Shown piece after piece: positions 40,168 through 51,037 of a DNA stretch of 64,000 nucleotides. Location: positions 62,001 to 126,000 of the forward strand of contig CALBTT010000213.1 in the NCBI GenBank assembly GCA_937967645.1, read 5' to 3'. A program made the position numbers and the translations under genes. Source of the stretch: an uncultured Zoogloea sp. (GTDB lineage: Bacteria > Pseudomonadota > Gammaproteobacteria > Burkholderiales > Rhodocyclaceae). Under the pieces are notes generated by a model. It worked only from the letters and a program-made list of their open reading frames with translations, was not told the origin of the DNA and ran no database searches. Numbering within the stretch: the stretch's first letter is position 1; every line of letters starts with the position of its first letter.

Positions 40168-40938
40168 TCAGGGAGCCCGGTAGTTCTCCTGGGTCATGAT
40201 GTCGATGCCGCACTGCAGGTTCTCGATCCAGTCGAGGAAGCGGTTGACCATCGCCTTGCCCTCGAAGCGGCAGCCGTGCTGGGGCACGATCATCTCCACG
40301 TCGAGTTCGCGCACCATGTTCACCCAGTAGCGGCAGATCTTGTTGGAGATCATGTAGCGGCGGTGGAAGCCCGCCATGGTGATGACGTGGTCGTCGAAAT
40401 CCTTGACCGGCATCGCGGCCTGCTCATGGCTCACCAGCGAAGCGCCCATGTCGCCGGAGAACAGGATCTTGGCCACCGGGTCATAGAACTGGAAGTTGCC
40501 TTCGGAGTGCATGAAATGCGCCGGCAGAGCCTTGATCTTGCTGTCGCCCAGGGCGATGTTCATGCCCTCGTCGGGAATCCCGAGGATGCGGCTGGAGTAG
40601 TCCTTGCCCGTGGTGAAGTGCGGGATGAAGCGGGTCCACAGGCGGGAGATCATCACCTTGCAATGGGTGGTGACCATCCACTTGTTGAGGGAGGCGATGA
40701 TGTCCGGGTCGGCGTGGGTGGCGAAGATGAAGTCCAGGCCCCGCGACGGGAAGAAGCGCTGCATCGACATGAGCAGGCCGTTGTAGGTCATGTTGCCGCC
40801 GGGGTCGATGAGGGCCCCGTGCTCGCCATCGACGATCAGGAACTGATTGCATTGCACCGCGTGGTCGGCCTCCTCGTCCACCAGATCATAGAAGGCCAGG
40901 CAGGCATGCTTGCCATTATTGAAGAGTTCGACAGCCAT
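40168..40938 (-). CDS. MBL-fold protein of the oxygen-binding diiron (ODP/flavodiiron-like) type
   Basis: The 256-residue protein has a metallo-beta-lactamase fold resembling the diiron module of flavodiiron proteins: DPGGNMTYNGLL, FATHADPDII (metal-ligand region), LPAHFMHSEGNF, FSGDMGASL and VPQHGCRF. It has no flavodoxin domain. Related stand-alone ODP proteins bind oxygen and sit near chemotaxis genes in other bacteria. Here the neighbours give no such hint. The ATG at 40938 (MAVELFNNGKH) is preferred by homology. The open frame runs 21 codons further. The Shine-Dalgarno sequence is poor. Confidence 0.75.
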   Translation of the reverse strand: MAVELFNNGKHACLAFYDLVDEEADHAVQCNQFLIVDGEHGALIDPGGNMTYNGLLMSMQRFFPSRGLDFIFATHADPDIIASLNKWMVTTHCKVMISRLWTRFIPHFTTGKDYSSRILGIPDEGMNIALGDSKIKALPAHFMHSEGNFQFYDPVAKILFSGDMGASLVSHEQAAMPVKDFDDHVITMAGFHRRYMISNKICRYWVNMVRELDVEMIVPQHGCRFEGKAMVNRFLDWIENLQCGIDIMTQENYRAP

Positions 40939-41093
40939 GGGAGTGTCACGGGAATGAAAACGGACCGCTACTTTAGCCGACTCGCCAAATGGCGAATACA
41001 TGACAACCCATGTCCTTGATCGTGGTCAACGGATTGCGTCGTCAGGCTCTCCCGTTTGCGGTATCTTGCAAGCCTCGCTGAACATCACTCCCT

Positions 41094-41097
41094 GGAG
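41094..41097 (+). promoter_or_regulatory. Shine-Dalgarno GGAG deciding a TTG start
   Basis: GGAG lies six bases before TTG at 41104, which begins a proper signal peptide. The other in-frame candidate, TTG at 41056, has no such site. Confidence 0.6.
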
Positions 41098-41103
41098 TCA
41101 CCG

Positions 41104-41700
41104 TTGAAATTCCAACGCCCGCTGCTGTCCCTGGTGTCGTCCTGCCTGCTGTTGCTGAGCCATCAGGCCTCCGCGCTAGGCCCCGACACCGACCCGCGCG
41201 GCATGGCCGTCGGTCCTGGCGCGCAGCAGCGTCCGGGGGCGGCCCTGCCCTTCGGGGGCATCAACCCGGAAGGGCAAGGTGGCGTGCGTCCGGAGAATCT
41301 CAAGGGCCCCAGCGGCACGGTCTGCAATTCGCAAGGGATGGGCAGCGGCACCACCCGCCGCGACCCGTCCGGCAAGGTGCAGATCTTCAATGACACGCGT
41401 GCCCTGCGCAGCCGCAGCGGCAATGTGTATGGCAACTGCAACGACTCGGCCAGCGGCATCCGGCCCCGCCTCCCCGGCACCACCTCAAGCGCGACCAGCG
41501 GCCGGCTGATCGGCAAGAACAAGACCAAATCCGCGTTCAACAACCAGACCAACACCTTGAAGGCCGCCTCGGACGGTTATGTGGACCGCTCCGCGACCAG
41601 CTCGATGATGCCCAAGAAGCGCGCCTCCCTGTACGACCCGACCACCGGCGGCCTGCGTCAGCCCAAGGTGATGGACCCGTACCAGATCTACCAGCGCTGA
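41104..41700 (+). CDS. Secreted protein of unknown function
   Basis: This 198-residue protein is not recognised. It starts with a signal peptide (MKFQRPLLSLVSSCLLLLSHQASA, cleavage near residue 24). The mature part is rich in Gly, Ser, Asn, Arg and Pro, mostly disordered-looking, with two Cys (TVCNSQ and GNCNDS) that could form one disulfide. The C terminus is tyrosine-containing (SLYDPTTGG...DPYQIYQR). The start is TTG with a good Shine-Dalgarno sequence. A perfect 13-base terminator hairpin follows. The well-formed transcription and translation signals argue that it is a real, separately expressed gene. Confidence 0.7.
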   Translation: MKFQRPLLSLVSSCLLLLSHQASALGPDTDPRGMAVGPGAQQRPGAALPFGGINPEGQGGVRPENLKGPSGTVCNSQGMGSGTTRRDPSGKVQIFNDTRALRSRSGNVYGNCNDSASGIRPRLPGTTSSATSGRLIGKNKTKSAFNNQTNTLKAASDGYVDRSATSSMMPKKRASLYDPTTGGLRQPKVMDPYQIYQR

Positions 41701-41719
41701 ACCCCGGACCGTGCAATGA

Positions 41720-41749
41720 CAAAAGGGGCGCCATCCGGCGCCCCTTTTG
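41720..41749. terminator. Bidirectional intrinsic terminator
   Basis: A perfect 13-base stem CAAAAGGGGCGCC/GGCGCCCCTTTTG with an ATCC loop lies between the secreted unknown and the convergent htpG. It gives a T-rich end in both directions. Confidence 0.9.
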
Positions 41750-41773
41750 CTTGATACGGCGAGCCTGCAGTGA

Positions 41774-43696
<1,923 letters not shown>

Positions 43697-43730
43697 AAAG
43701 CTTGCTCCATGAGGACCGTTAACAACCCCC

Positions 43731-43758
43731 ATATGGGTCCATCCCCACCACTTTCAAG
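43731..43758 (-). promoter_or_regulatory. Sigma-32 (RpoH) type promoter of htpG
   Basis: On the minus strand CTTGAAA (43758-43752) and CCCATAT (43737-43731) are separated by 14 bases. This matches the heat-shock consensus CTTGAAA-N13-17-CCCATNT. Transcription would start near 43724, about 28 bases before the htpG ATG. Confidence 0.8.
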
Positions 43759-43788
43759 CCCCAAAAGGTCAATGCCCGTTTCCAACTG

Positions 43789-45612
43789 ATGGGACGCTCC
43801 CGATTGCCTGCTGTCACCCCGGCATCGCCACGATCAACGAGCGAGGCCGGAGAATCGCCCGCACGTCAGGCCGCATCCTCGCTGCGCCGCCTGAGGATCG
43901 CCGTCTGGGCAGCCTTTGCGCTGCTCGTCGGCATCATCGTCTTCGTGTCCCTGTCCCTGATCCGCTATGACCGTGAGGAGGCCCTGCAGCGGGCCGAATC
44001 CGAGCTTCTTAGCCTGACCCGCGTCCTGGAAGAACACGTGGCCCGCAGCTTCGGTGAGACCGAAGCCGCCCTCTCGGAGATCGCTGCACGGATCTCCCAG
44101 CAGGAAGGGATCGAGAATCTGGGCGAGGCAGAAATCCGCGCCCTGCTCCGCCAACGTGCCGCCAAGCTGCCCGAAGCAGAGTTCCTGTTTGTGGAGCGTG
44201 AGGACGGCAGCCTGGCAGCCGACTCCTCCCCGACTGACAGGTCAGGCGCGGATCCCGACCAGGGAGCCCTGGGCAAGCCGGCCATGCCCCATCAACTCAG
44301 TGAAGGCGTGGAGATCGGCGTCCCGCTGAAGAGCCCCCTGTCAGGCCAGTGGGTCACACCGCTGACCCGCCAGATCTTCGACGCGTCGGGAAAATACCTG
44401 GGCACTGTCGGGGCTGCCATCAGCCATCCCTATTTCGAAGGCGTGTACAAGGAGCTCCAGCTGGCGCAGAAGGACACGATCATGATCCTTCACGCCAAGC
44501 GGGCCAGCCTGCTGATCCATCACCCACCGGCCGACAACCTGATCGGCCGCAGCGTCGCCGGTTCTCCGGCCATCGGCCTCGATGCCCAGCAGCGCAGCCG
44601 CATCGTCAAGGCGCCCCTTCCCGGCGCCTCCGATGAGCAGATCACCGCCTATCGCAGCCTCGCCGACCGGCCGCTGATCGTCGGTACCAGCCGGCCTGTT
44701 GCCGACGCACTGATGGACTACCACGCACATCGGGAACGCATCATCACGGCGGCGGGCGTCATGACGACCCTGCTCGCCGCCCTGGCCCTGCTGCTGCACC
44801 AGGACACCCGACGCCGCGACGCCGACCGCCAGGTCCTGGCAGAGCTCAACGCCTCGCTGGAGGAGCGGGTGCACCGACGTACGGAGGAGCTGGAGCACTC
44901 CAACCGGGAGCTGCTGAACTTCAGCTATTCGGTATCCCACGACCTCCGCGCGCCGCTGCGGGCCATCAACGGCTTCTCCCATGCGCTGGAGGAGGACTAT
45001 GGCAAGCAGCTCGACGAGACCGGCCGCGAATATCTCTCCCGCCTGCGCAAGGCCAGCCTGCGGATGGGGGAGCTGATCGACGAACTGCAGAAACTCGCCA
45101 GCGTGTCCCGCCACACCCTGCGAGTCGAGCCGACCGACGTCAGCGCCATCGCCCAGGACATCCTGGACGATCTGGCCGCGGTGAGCGCCGGGCGGCACGT
45201 GCAGGCCCACGTGGAGCCCGGCCTGACGGCCGATGCCGATCCGACCCTGATCCGCAACGCCCTCGAGAACCTGCTGGGCAATGCGTGGAAGTTCACCCGT
45301 GACAGCCACCCGCCGATCATCCACGTGGGGGGACGCCCCCATGGCGCGGAAAAGCTGTTCTATGTGACGGACAACGGGATCGGCTTCGACATGGAGCACG
45401 CCAACAAGCTGTTCCAACCCTTCCAGCAACTCCACAAGCGGGAAGGCTTCGAGGGCTCGGGGATCGGTCTGGCCAGCGTACGGCGCATCATCGAACGCCA
45501 TGGCGGCACCGTATGGGCGGAGTCGTCGCCCGGAGCCGGCACGACGATGTTCTTTACCCTGCCGCGCAGTCCGGCCCTGGTACGCCGGCCGCGGGAAAAG
45601 ATGCAGGGATGA
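43789..45612 (+). CDS. Membrane sensor histidine kinase with dCache-like periplasmic domain
   Basis: A 607-residue orthodox kinase. First membrane helix at about 38-60, a periplasmic Cache-like sensor (about 60-315, with PLTRQIFDASGKYLGTVGAAI), second helix at about 320-342, then a coiled-coil linker (LNASLEERVHRRTEELEHSNREL). The DHp domain has His in YSVSHDLRAPLRAINGF, and the ATPase domain shows NLLGNAWKF, VTDNGIGFD and GSGIGLASVRRI. The kinase core resembles the phytochrome/Cph1-like class. No response regulator gene is adjacent. It diverges from htpG; its start lies 31 bases from the sigma-32 promoter and lacks a clear Shine-Dalgarno sequence. It converges on greB. Confidence 0.87.
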   Translation: MGRSRLPAVTPASPRSTSEAGESPARQAASSLRRLRIAVWAAFALLVGIIVFVSLSLIRYDREEALQRAESELLSLTRVLEEHVARSFGETEAALSEIAARISQQEGIENLGEAEIRALLRQRAAKLPEAEFLFVEREDGSLAADSSPTDRSGADPDQGALGKPAMPHQLSEGVEIGVPLKSPLSGQWVTPLTRQIFDASGKYLGTVGAAISHPYFEGVYKELQLAQKDTIMILHAKRASLLIHHPPADNLIGRSVAGSPAIGLDAQQRSRIVKAPLPGASDEQITAYRSLADRPLIVGTSRPVADALMDYHAHRERIITAAGVMTTLLAALALLLHQDTRRRDADRQVLAELNASLEERVHRRTEELEHSNRELLNFSYSVSHDLRAPLRAINGFSHALEEDYGKQLDETGREYLSRLRKASLRMGELIDELQKLASVSRHTLRVEPTDVSAIAQDILDDLAAVSAGRHVQAHVEPGLTADADPTLIRNALENLLGNAWKFTRDSHPPIIHVGGRPHGAEKLFYVTDNGIGFDMEHANKLFQPFQQLHKREGFEGSGIGLASVRRIIERHGGTVWAESSPGAGTTMFFTLPRSPALVRRPREKMQG

Positions 45613-45617
45613 AGCCG

Positions 45618-45652
45618 GGCACCGGCATGGCCCGGGTACGGGCCCGGGTGCC
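45618..45652. terminator. GC-rich hairpin between convergent kinase and greB genes
   Basis: Outer arms GGCACC and GGTGCC with an inner GGCCCGGG-type stem can fold in both transcripts. No T-tract is present. Confidence 0.4.
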
Positions 45653-46209
45653 TAGATGTAGCGGATCTCGACGACCTCGATCTCGCGCATGCCTGCCGGA
45701 CTGGCGAAGCGGACCACGTCCCCCTCACGGGCCTTCAGCAGGGCTCGGGACAGGGGCGCGATCCAGCTGATCCGCCCCTCGGAGGCATTGGCCTCATCCA
45801 CCCCGACAATCTGGTAGGTCTGCTCCTCGCCGCCCTCTGCTTCGCAGACCACCGTGACGGTGGCGCCGAAGAACACCTGCTCGGTGTTCTCCTGCTCGGA
45901 GGGGGTCACCACGGTGGCGCTTTCCAGCCGCTTGATCAGGAAGCGGATGCGGCGATCGATCTCGCGCAGACGCTTCTTGCCATAGATGTAGTCGCCGTTC
46001 TCGGAGCGGTCGCCGTTGGATGCCGCCCAACGCACCGTCTCGACCAGACGCGGGCGCTCATCCTTGACCAGTTGGTCGAGCTCCGCCTTCAGGGTCTCGA
46101 AACCCCGACGCGTCATGTAATTGCGTGTGCCCGGCGGCAGACTCGGCGCACCAGGCGACGCGCCTTCTTCCTCGTCCTGGTCGTTTTCCTTGACGAATGC
46201 CTTGTTCAA
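45652..46209 (-). CDS. greB: Transcription elongation factor GreB
   Basis: A 185-residue GreA/GreB family protein: N-terminal coiled coil (MTRRGFETLKAELDQL...) with the loop SNGDRSENGDYIYGKKRLREIDRR, and the C-terminal FKBP-like domain (VGVDEANASEGRISWIAPLSRALL). It rescues backtracked RNA polymerase by stimulating transcript cleavage. The start is taken as TTG at 46209, giving MNKAFVKENDQDEEEG. The MNKAFVKE beginning is conserved in betaproteobacterial GreB, and GGAG lies seven bases upstream. No ATG fits. The acidic stretch after it is normal for this clade. Confidence 0.93.
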   Translation of the reverse strand: MNKAFVKENDQDEEEGASPGAPSLPPGTRNYMTRRGFETLKAELDQLVKDERPRLVETVRWAASNGDRSENGDYIYGKKRLREIDRRIRFLIKRLESATVVTPSEQENTEQVFFGATVTVVCEAEGGEEQTYQIVGVDEANASEGRISWIAPLSRALLKAREGDVVRFASPAGMREIEVVEIRYI

Positions 46210-46216
46210 CTGACAA

Positions 46217-46220
46217 CTCC
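46217..46220 (-). promoter_or_regulatory. Shine-Dalgarno GGAG deciding the TTG start of greB
   Basis: GGAG on the minus strand stands seven bases before TTG at 46209. Confidence 0.65.
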
Positions 46221-46293
46221 GGATCACCCAAAAGGAGGCGCATGGTAGGACTGCCAACGCCTTGCTGGCAAGCCGGGCAGTCCTGGCACGCGC

Positions 46294-46527
46294 TCAGTGA
46301 TACACGGCGGGCTGAGTCATCAGCGACCCATATTCGTCGAGCCAGGTGCCAAAATCATCCATCTCCGTTGCCGAGCTGGCCATCTCCCGCAACTCGATGC
46401 GGAAACGGTGAGCCGCTTCGTCGCGGAAAAGCACCCCCTTGCCGAGACGCTTGTCGATGACCTCGACCGCATCGACACTCGGATAGTCCACCACGTAAAG
46501 AACCGGGTTGTTCAGCACCACGTTCAT
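46294..46527 (-). CDS. DUF3567-family small protein
   Basis: A 77-residue protein matching the betaproteobacterial DUF3567 pattern: VEVIDKRLGKGVLFRDEAAHRF in the middle and an acidic helix ending WLDEYGSLMTQPAVYH. The family function is unknown. AGGAGG lies seven bases before the ATG at 46527. The frame is open 22 codons further without family similarity. It lies 84 bases upstream of greB on the same strand and diverges from the YdcH-like gene. Its presence supports a betaproteobacterial origin. Confidence 0.72.
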   Translation of the reverse strand: MNVVLNNPVLYVVDYPSVDAVEVIDKRLGKGVLFRDEAAHRFRIELREMASSATEMDDFGTWLDEYGSLMTQPAVYH

Positions 46528-46676
46528 GACAGGCCTCCTGATCACTGGGTTGTGCCCCAATGGGCATCGATGCTTCCGAAGATGGGAGCACATCCGGGTA
46601 CTTCAAGTTCCCCGCGACGTTGTATTTCCTATCCACCACGCCTAAGATTCAACGAAACCAGCCTCCGCCCCCTGCC

Positions 46677-46901
46677 ATGAACGACTGCAACGAACTCGAT
46701 GCCGACGTCACCAGCCTCGCCTCCCGCCTGGCCGCGTTGACCACCGAGCACAGGGATCTCGACGCGGTCATCGCCCAGGTCTCGATCGCTCCGCCCCCCG
46801 GAGACGATCTCCTGCTGCGGCGCCTCAAGAAGCGCAAGCTGGTCCTGAAAGACCGCATCTCCCTGATCGAGCGCCTGCTCGACCCGGACGTTCCCGCCTG
46901 A
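46677..46901 (+). CDS. YdcH/DUF465-family small protein
   Basis: A 74-residue, almost entirely helical protein with the DUF465 C-terminal block LLLRRLKKRKLVLKDRISLIERL. The N-terminal part contains HRDLDAVI. Function is unknown; members are often abundant small cytoplasmic proteins. The ATG at 46677 gives the family length; the frame is open further upstream. It lies 33 bases before the metY-like gene and could be co-transcribed with it. Confidence 0.8.
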   Translation: MNDCNELDADVTSLASRLAALTTEHRDLDAVIAQVSIAPPPGDDLLLRRLKKRKLVLKDRISLIERLLDPDVPA

Positions 46902-46934
46902 TGCCCCTCAACCCATCCTGACATTCCCGACTGC

Positions 46935-48239
46935 ATGCCCATCCACCGAAACGCCGGGGCCGACACGCTCGCCCTGCACGCCGGACAGACGCCCGATCCC
47001 GTCCATCACTCACGCGCAACGCCGATCCACTTCACCACCAGCTACGTCTTCGAAAGTGGTGACCACGCCGCAGCCCTGTTCAACCAGGAGCGGGCCGGCC
47101 ACGTCTATTCGCGCATCTCGAACCCGACCAACGCGGTGCTGGAGGAACGCATCGCCGCTCTGGACGGCGGGGTGGGTGCCATCGCCTGCGCCAGCGGCCA
47201 GGCGGCCCTGACCCTGGCCATCACCACCCTGATGGGCAGCGGCGGTCACATCGTCGCATCCCGCTCCCTGTATGGCGGCTCCCACAACCTGCTCGGCTAC
47301 ACACTGCCCCGCTTCGGCATCGAGACCACCTTCGTGCCGGCCGGCGATGCGGACGCCTGGCGGGCGGCCATCCGCCCCAACACCCGCCTGCTGTTCGGCG
47401 AATCCATCGGCAACCCGGGGCTGGAGGTGCTCGACATCCCGACCCTGGCCCAGATCGCCCGCGATGCGCGCCTGCCGCTGATGGTGGATGCCACCCTGGT
47501 CACGCCCATCCTGCAATGCCCCATCGACCTGGGCGCCAACATCGTCATGCACTCCGCCACCAAGTACCTGGGCGGCCACGGCGTCGCCATCGGCGGCCTG
47601 CTGGTGGACGGGGGCCACTTCGACTGGGAAGCCAGCGAGGGGCGCTTCCCGACCCTCACCGAGCCCTACGAGGGCTTTCACGGCATGGACTTCGCCGAGG
47701 AGTCGCCCATCGCCGCCTTCCTGCTGCGCGCACGCCGCGAAGGCCTGCGCGATTTCGGTGCCTGCCTGTCGCCGATGAACGCCTTCCAGATCCTGCAGGG
47801 CATGGAGACCCTCGGGCTGCGCATGGAGCGCCATGTCGCCAACGCCCGCACCCTGGTCGAGCACCTGGTGAAACACCCCTTTGTCGAGTCCGTGTCATGG
47901 CCCGAGCTGGACACCCACCCGGACAAGGCCCTGGCGGCAAGCCTGCTGCCCAAGGGCTGCGGCGGCGTCTTCAGCTTCAGCCTGAAGGGCGGGCGCAAGG
48001 CCGGCAGCGCCTTCATCGAAGGCCTCCGGCTGTTCTCCCACCTCGCCAACGTGGGTGATGCCAAGTCCCTGGCCATCCATCCGGCCAGCACCACCCACTT
48101 CCGGATGTCCGCCGAGAGCCTCCTCGCCGCCGGTATCACTGAAGGCACCATCCGCCTGTCCACCGGCCTCGAAACCGCCACCGACCTGATCGAAGATCTG
48201 GATCGGGGCCTGTACGCCGCCCAGAAAGCCTGCGCCTGA
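46935..48239 (+). CDS. metY: O-acetylhomoserine (thiol)-lyase / sulfhydrylase
   Basis: A 434-residue PLP enzyme of the Cys/Met metabolism family. The PLP lysine is Lys210 in MHSATKYLGGHG. ETLALHAGQTPD-like and TTSYVFESGDHAAALF near the N terminus, and the length, are typical of O-acetylhomoserine sulfhydrylase rather than the shorter cystathionine enzymes. It makes homocysteine from O-acetylhomoserine and sulfide. The metX partner is not in the window. A hydrolase gene follows after 10 bases. Confidence 0.86.
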   Translation: MPIHRNAGADTLALHAGQTPDPVHHSRATPIHFTTSYVFESGDHAAALFNQERAGHVYSRISNPTNAVLEERIAALDGGVGAIACASGQAALTLAITTLMGSGGHIVASRSLYGGSHNLLGYTLPRFGIETTFVPAGDADAWRAAIRPNTRLLFGESIGNPGLEVLDIPTLAQIARDARLPLMVDATLVTPILQCPIDLGANIVMHSATKYLGGHGVAIGGLLVDGGHFDWEASEGRFPTLTEPYEGFHGMDFAEESPIAAFLLRARREGLRDFGACLSPMNAFQILQGMETLGLRMERHVANARTLVEHLVKHPFVESVSWPELDTHPDKALAASLLPKGCGGVFSFSLKGGRKAGSAFIEGLRLFSHLANVGDAKSLAIHPASTTHFRMSAESLLAAGITEGTIRLSTGLETATDLIEDLDRGLYAAQKACA

Positions 48240-48249
48240 ACGACCCACG

Positions 48250-49080
48250 ATGAAACTCACCGTCTCCGGCAAGTCCGTCTATTGCTATACCGGCGGCCGC
48301 GCCCACCAGCCCGGCCGGCCCACCCTCGTCCTCATCCACGGCGCCGGCCACGACCACAGCGTCTGGACCTTGCAGAGCCGCTACTTCGCCACCCATGGCT
48401 GGAACGTGCTGGTCCCCGATCTGCCCGGCCACGGCCAGTCCGAAGGCCCGCAACGGGAATCCATCGGCGAACTGGCCGACTGGGTTGCCGCCCTGCTCGA
48501 CGCAGCGGGAACGGCCTCGACCCTGCTCGCCGGTCACAGCATGGGCTCCCTGGTCGCCCTCGAAACGGCGGCCCGCTTCCCCGACAAGGTTTCCCTGCTC
48601 GCCCTGATCGGCTCGGTTGCCCCGATGCCGGTGGCACCGCCCCTGCTCGAGGCCACCCTCGCCAACCGGGACAAGGCCCACGCCATGATCAACCAGTGGT
48701 CCTACGCCCCGCGCAGCCAGCTCGGCAGCAGCAGCATTCCGGGGATGAACCTCACGGCCATGAACGAACGCCTGATGCAGCGCCAGGGCCACGGCGTGCT
48801 TCACCGCGACATGTCGGCCTGCAACGCCTATGCCGGCGGCTTCGAAGCGGCCGCGCAGGTCCGCTGCCCGACCCTGCTGCTCAGCGCGGCGCAGGATCGC
48901 ATGACGCCTCCCAAGGCCATCACACCGCTCGCCGAAGCCTTCAACCGGGAAGCCCCCGTGCGCAAGCTCGTCATTCCCGGCGCAGGTCACGCGATGATGG
49001 CCGAGGCGCCCGCTGCCGTGCTCGAAGGGCTGTGGAACTTTGCCGGCGCTTTCGCATCCTCCCTCCAGGAGCGTCCATGA
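48250..49080 (+). CDS. Alpha/beta-fold hydrolase
   Basis: A 276-residue alpha/beta hydrolase. The nucleophile elbow is GHSMGS (Ser97), the oxyanion region is LIHGAGHDHSVW, and the catalytic His lies in GAGHAMM near the C terminus. An Asp in SAAQDRMTPP completes the triad. Substrate unknown; it may be an esterase or acyl hydrolase. It is probably co-transcribed with metY (10-base gap). An RTX or secretion signal is absent. Confidence 0.8.
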   Translation: MKLTVSGKSVYCYTGGRAHQPGRPTLVLIHGAGHDHSVWTLQSRYFATHGWNVLVPDLPGHGQSEGPQRESIGELADWVAALLDAAGTASTLLAGHSMGSLVALETAARFPDKVSLLALIGSVAPMPVAPPLLEATLANRDKAHAMINQWSYAPRSQLGSSSIPGMNLTAMNERLMQRQGHGVLHRDMSACNAYAGGFEAAAQVRCPTLLLSAAQDRMTPPKAITPLAEAFNREAPVRKLVIPGAGHAMMAEAPAAVLEGLWNFAGAFASSLQERP

Positions 49081-49184
49081 CCTGACCCATAGCCTCATCC
49101 GGGCCTGTCCATCGTTGCTGCACGGTGGACCGCCGCCGGCGCTCCCAGCCATTTACATCCAAAAAACGATAACGGAGACAACTC

Positions 49185-49976
49185 ATGGCTCAGCACCAAT
49201 CCCCATCGGACGACCAGGCCGGCGCCGGCCTGCCCTTCCCGAGCATCCGCAGCATCGGTTTCGGCGCCCCCCTGCGCTGGATGGCCCGGGGGCTTGCCGA
49301 CCTCAAGGCCTGCCCCGTGGCCAGCCTCTTCTACGGCTTCTGCTTCACCGGCATGGGGCTGCTCGTGACCTTCGTCTTCGAGCATGCCTACCAATACACC
49401 TCCGCCGTCACCACGGGCTTCCTGCTCCTGGCGCCCTTCTTTGCAATGGGCTTGTACGAACTCTCACGGCGACGGGAACGAGGCGAGGTCTGCGCGCTGG
49501 CCCCCACCCTCACCGTGTGGCGACGCAATGCCGGCAACATCGCGGTCTTTGCAGCGGTGCTGACGGTCATCTTCCTGATCTGGGCCCGGGCCTCACTGGT
49601 GGTCTTCGCCATGTTCTACACCCAGGAGCTGCCCAACCTCACAGGCTTCCTGACCCAGGTCCTGGCCCTCGAGAACCTGGAGTTCCTGATCGTCTACTTC
49701 TCGGTCGGGCTGGTCTTTGCGCTGCTGGTCTTTGCGGTAAGCGTGGTCTCCATCCCCCTGATGCTGGACCGCAACCAGGACGCCATCACCTCGATGCTGG
49801 CCAGCATCCGCGCCCTCGCGGAGAATCCGCTCCCCCTGCTGTTCTGGGCCGCCCTGATCGTCGGCACCACACTGCTGGGCTTCCTCAGCTTCCACATCGG
49901 GCTGGCCGTGCTGATGCCGATCGTCGGCCACGCCACCTGGCACGCCTACCGGGATCTGGTCGAGCCGCTGCCCTGA
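49185..49976 (+). CDS. DUF2189 integral membrane protein
   Basis: A 263-residue protein with about six membrane helices, matching the DUF2189 family of proteobacterial membrane proteins of unknown function: the block RWMARGLADLKACPVASLFYG and the C-terminal PLLFWAALIVG...GHATWHAYRDLVEP. A Shine-Dalgarno GGAG lies seven bases before the ATG. Its 3' end overlaps the convergent EamA transporter gene by 31 bases. No neighbour suggests a role. Confidence 0.8.
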   Translation: MAQHQSPSDDQAGAGLPFPSIRSIGFGAPLRWMARGLADLKACPVASLFYGFCFTGMGLLVTFVFEHAYQYTSAVTTGFLLLAPFFAMGLYELSRRRERGEVCALAPTLTVWRRNAGNIAVFAAVLTVIFLIWARASLVVFAMFYTQELPNLTGFLTQVLALENLEFLIVYFSVGLVFALLVFAVSVVSIPLMLDRNQDAITSMLASIRALAENPLPLLFWAALIVGTTLLGFLSFHIGLAVLMPIVGHATWHAYRDLVEPLP

Positions 49977-50857
49977 ACGGCCGGGCGCTTGCCCCGGGCA
50001 AGCGCCGCCACCGCAGCCAGAACGATTCCTCCCCCCAGCACCTGGAGGGGGCCCACCGGTTCGCCCAGCACCAGGGCCGCCAGCACGAAGGTCACCACCG
50101 GCTCCAGGGTGGACAGGGTCGCCGCATCAGCCGCACCAAGGCGACGCATGCCTGCGAAGAAACCCACCATGGCAACGATCGTGGACACCAGGGCAATCGC
50201 CAGGACCGCCGCCCAGGCGGTGGGCGTGGTCGGCAGTGCGGGCACCTGCAGCAGCATCTGCGCACCGAAGACAGCGGCCGCCGCCAGCATCACCACGGTG
50301 GCCGCGGCCAGCGGATCCTCCTCGCGCAGCACCTTGCCCCCCACCAGGATATAGACCGAGTAGATCAGCGCCGCAGCCAGTCCAAAGCCGATTCCCAACG
50401 GACTGCCGTCGATGCCGGAACCCAGGATCAGTGCCGTCCCGCACAGGGCAGCCAGCACAGCACCGATCCGCAGACGGGTCAGACGCTCTCCGAGGAAGAG
50501 CACGCTCAGCACGGTGACGATGAACGGATAGAGGTACAGCAGCAGCGCCACCAGCCCCGCCGAAGCATGGCCCAGGGCCGAGAAGAAGCAGAAGGACTGG
50601 CCGACGTAGCCGACGGCGCCCATCAGGATCAGGATCCACAGGTTTCGTCCGGTGGGCCAGGCCCTGCCGGACATCGCCATGAAGGCGGCCAGCAGCCCCC
50701 CGGCCACCGCAAAGCGCAGGAAGAGCATGGTGGGCACATCCACGCCTTCGGCCAGGGCCAGGCGCGCAAAGATGGCCATCGCACCGAAGGAGGCTGCGGA
50801 CACAGCCACAAGGCCGGCGCCCAGCGCACGAGATCGATCCATGACGACAATCAGCAA
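49946..50857 (-). CDS. EamA/DMT-family transporter
   Basis: A 303-residue protein with ten predicted membrane helices in two EamA repeats (AGLVAVSAASFGAMAIFARL... and ...AALIYSVYILVGGKVL). The EamA signature LEPVVTFVLAALVLGE is near the C terminus. It probably exports a metabolite such as an amino acid; the substrate is unknown. The start may be ATG at 50857 or at 50842 (MDRSRALG), which looks more natural. It converges with and overlaps the DUF2189 gene. Confidence 0.82.
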   Translation of the reverse strand: MLIVVMDRSRALGAGLVAVSAASFGAMAIFARLALAEGVDVPTMLFLRFAVAGGLLAAFMAMSGRAWPTGRNLWILILMGAVGYVGQSFCFFSALGHASAGLVALLLYLYPFIVTVLSVLFLGERLTRLRIGAVLAALCGTALILGSGIDGSPLGIGFGLAAALIYSVYILVGGKVLREEDPLAAATVVMLAAAAVFGAQMLLQVPALPTTPTAWAAVLAIALVSTIVAMVGFFAGMRRLGAADAATLSTLEPVVTFVLAALVLGEPVGPLQVLGGGIVLAAVAALARGKRPAVQGSGSTRSR

Positions 50858-51037
50858 GGCAAAGGGGCTCGATGCTGCCGCCCGCCTCCCGCCAGGTCAA
50901 GCCATGGCGCGCATTCATCTGTCCTGCAGCCCTGCAGGACCGGCAAGGCCCTACCCGGCGCTTGCATCCGCCAGCCATTCGGCGAGAATGACGCCGTTCC
51001 GCACCTTGCGTGCCATCAGACTTCAAGGAGCCAGGCC

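Noticed and set aside
49040..51037. Upstream extension of the SIMPL gene frame
   Set aside because: The frame is open by chance through other genes; the SIMPL gene starts at 51038 with a ribosome site and signal peptide.
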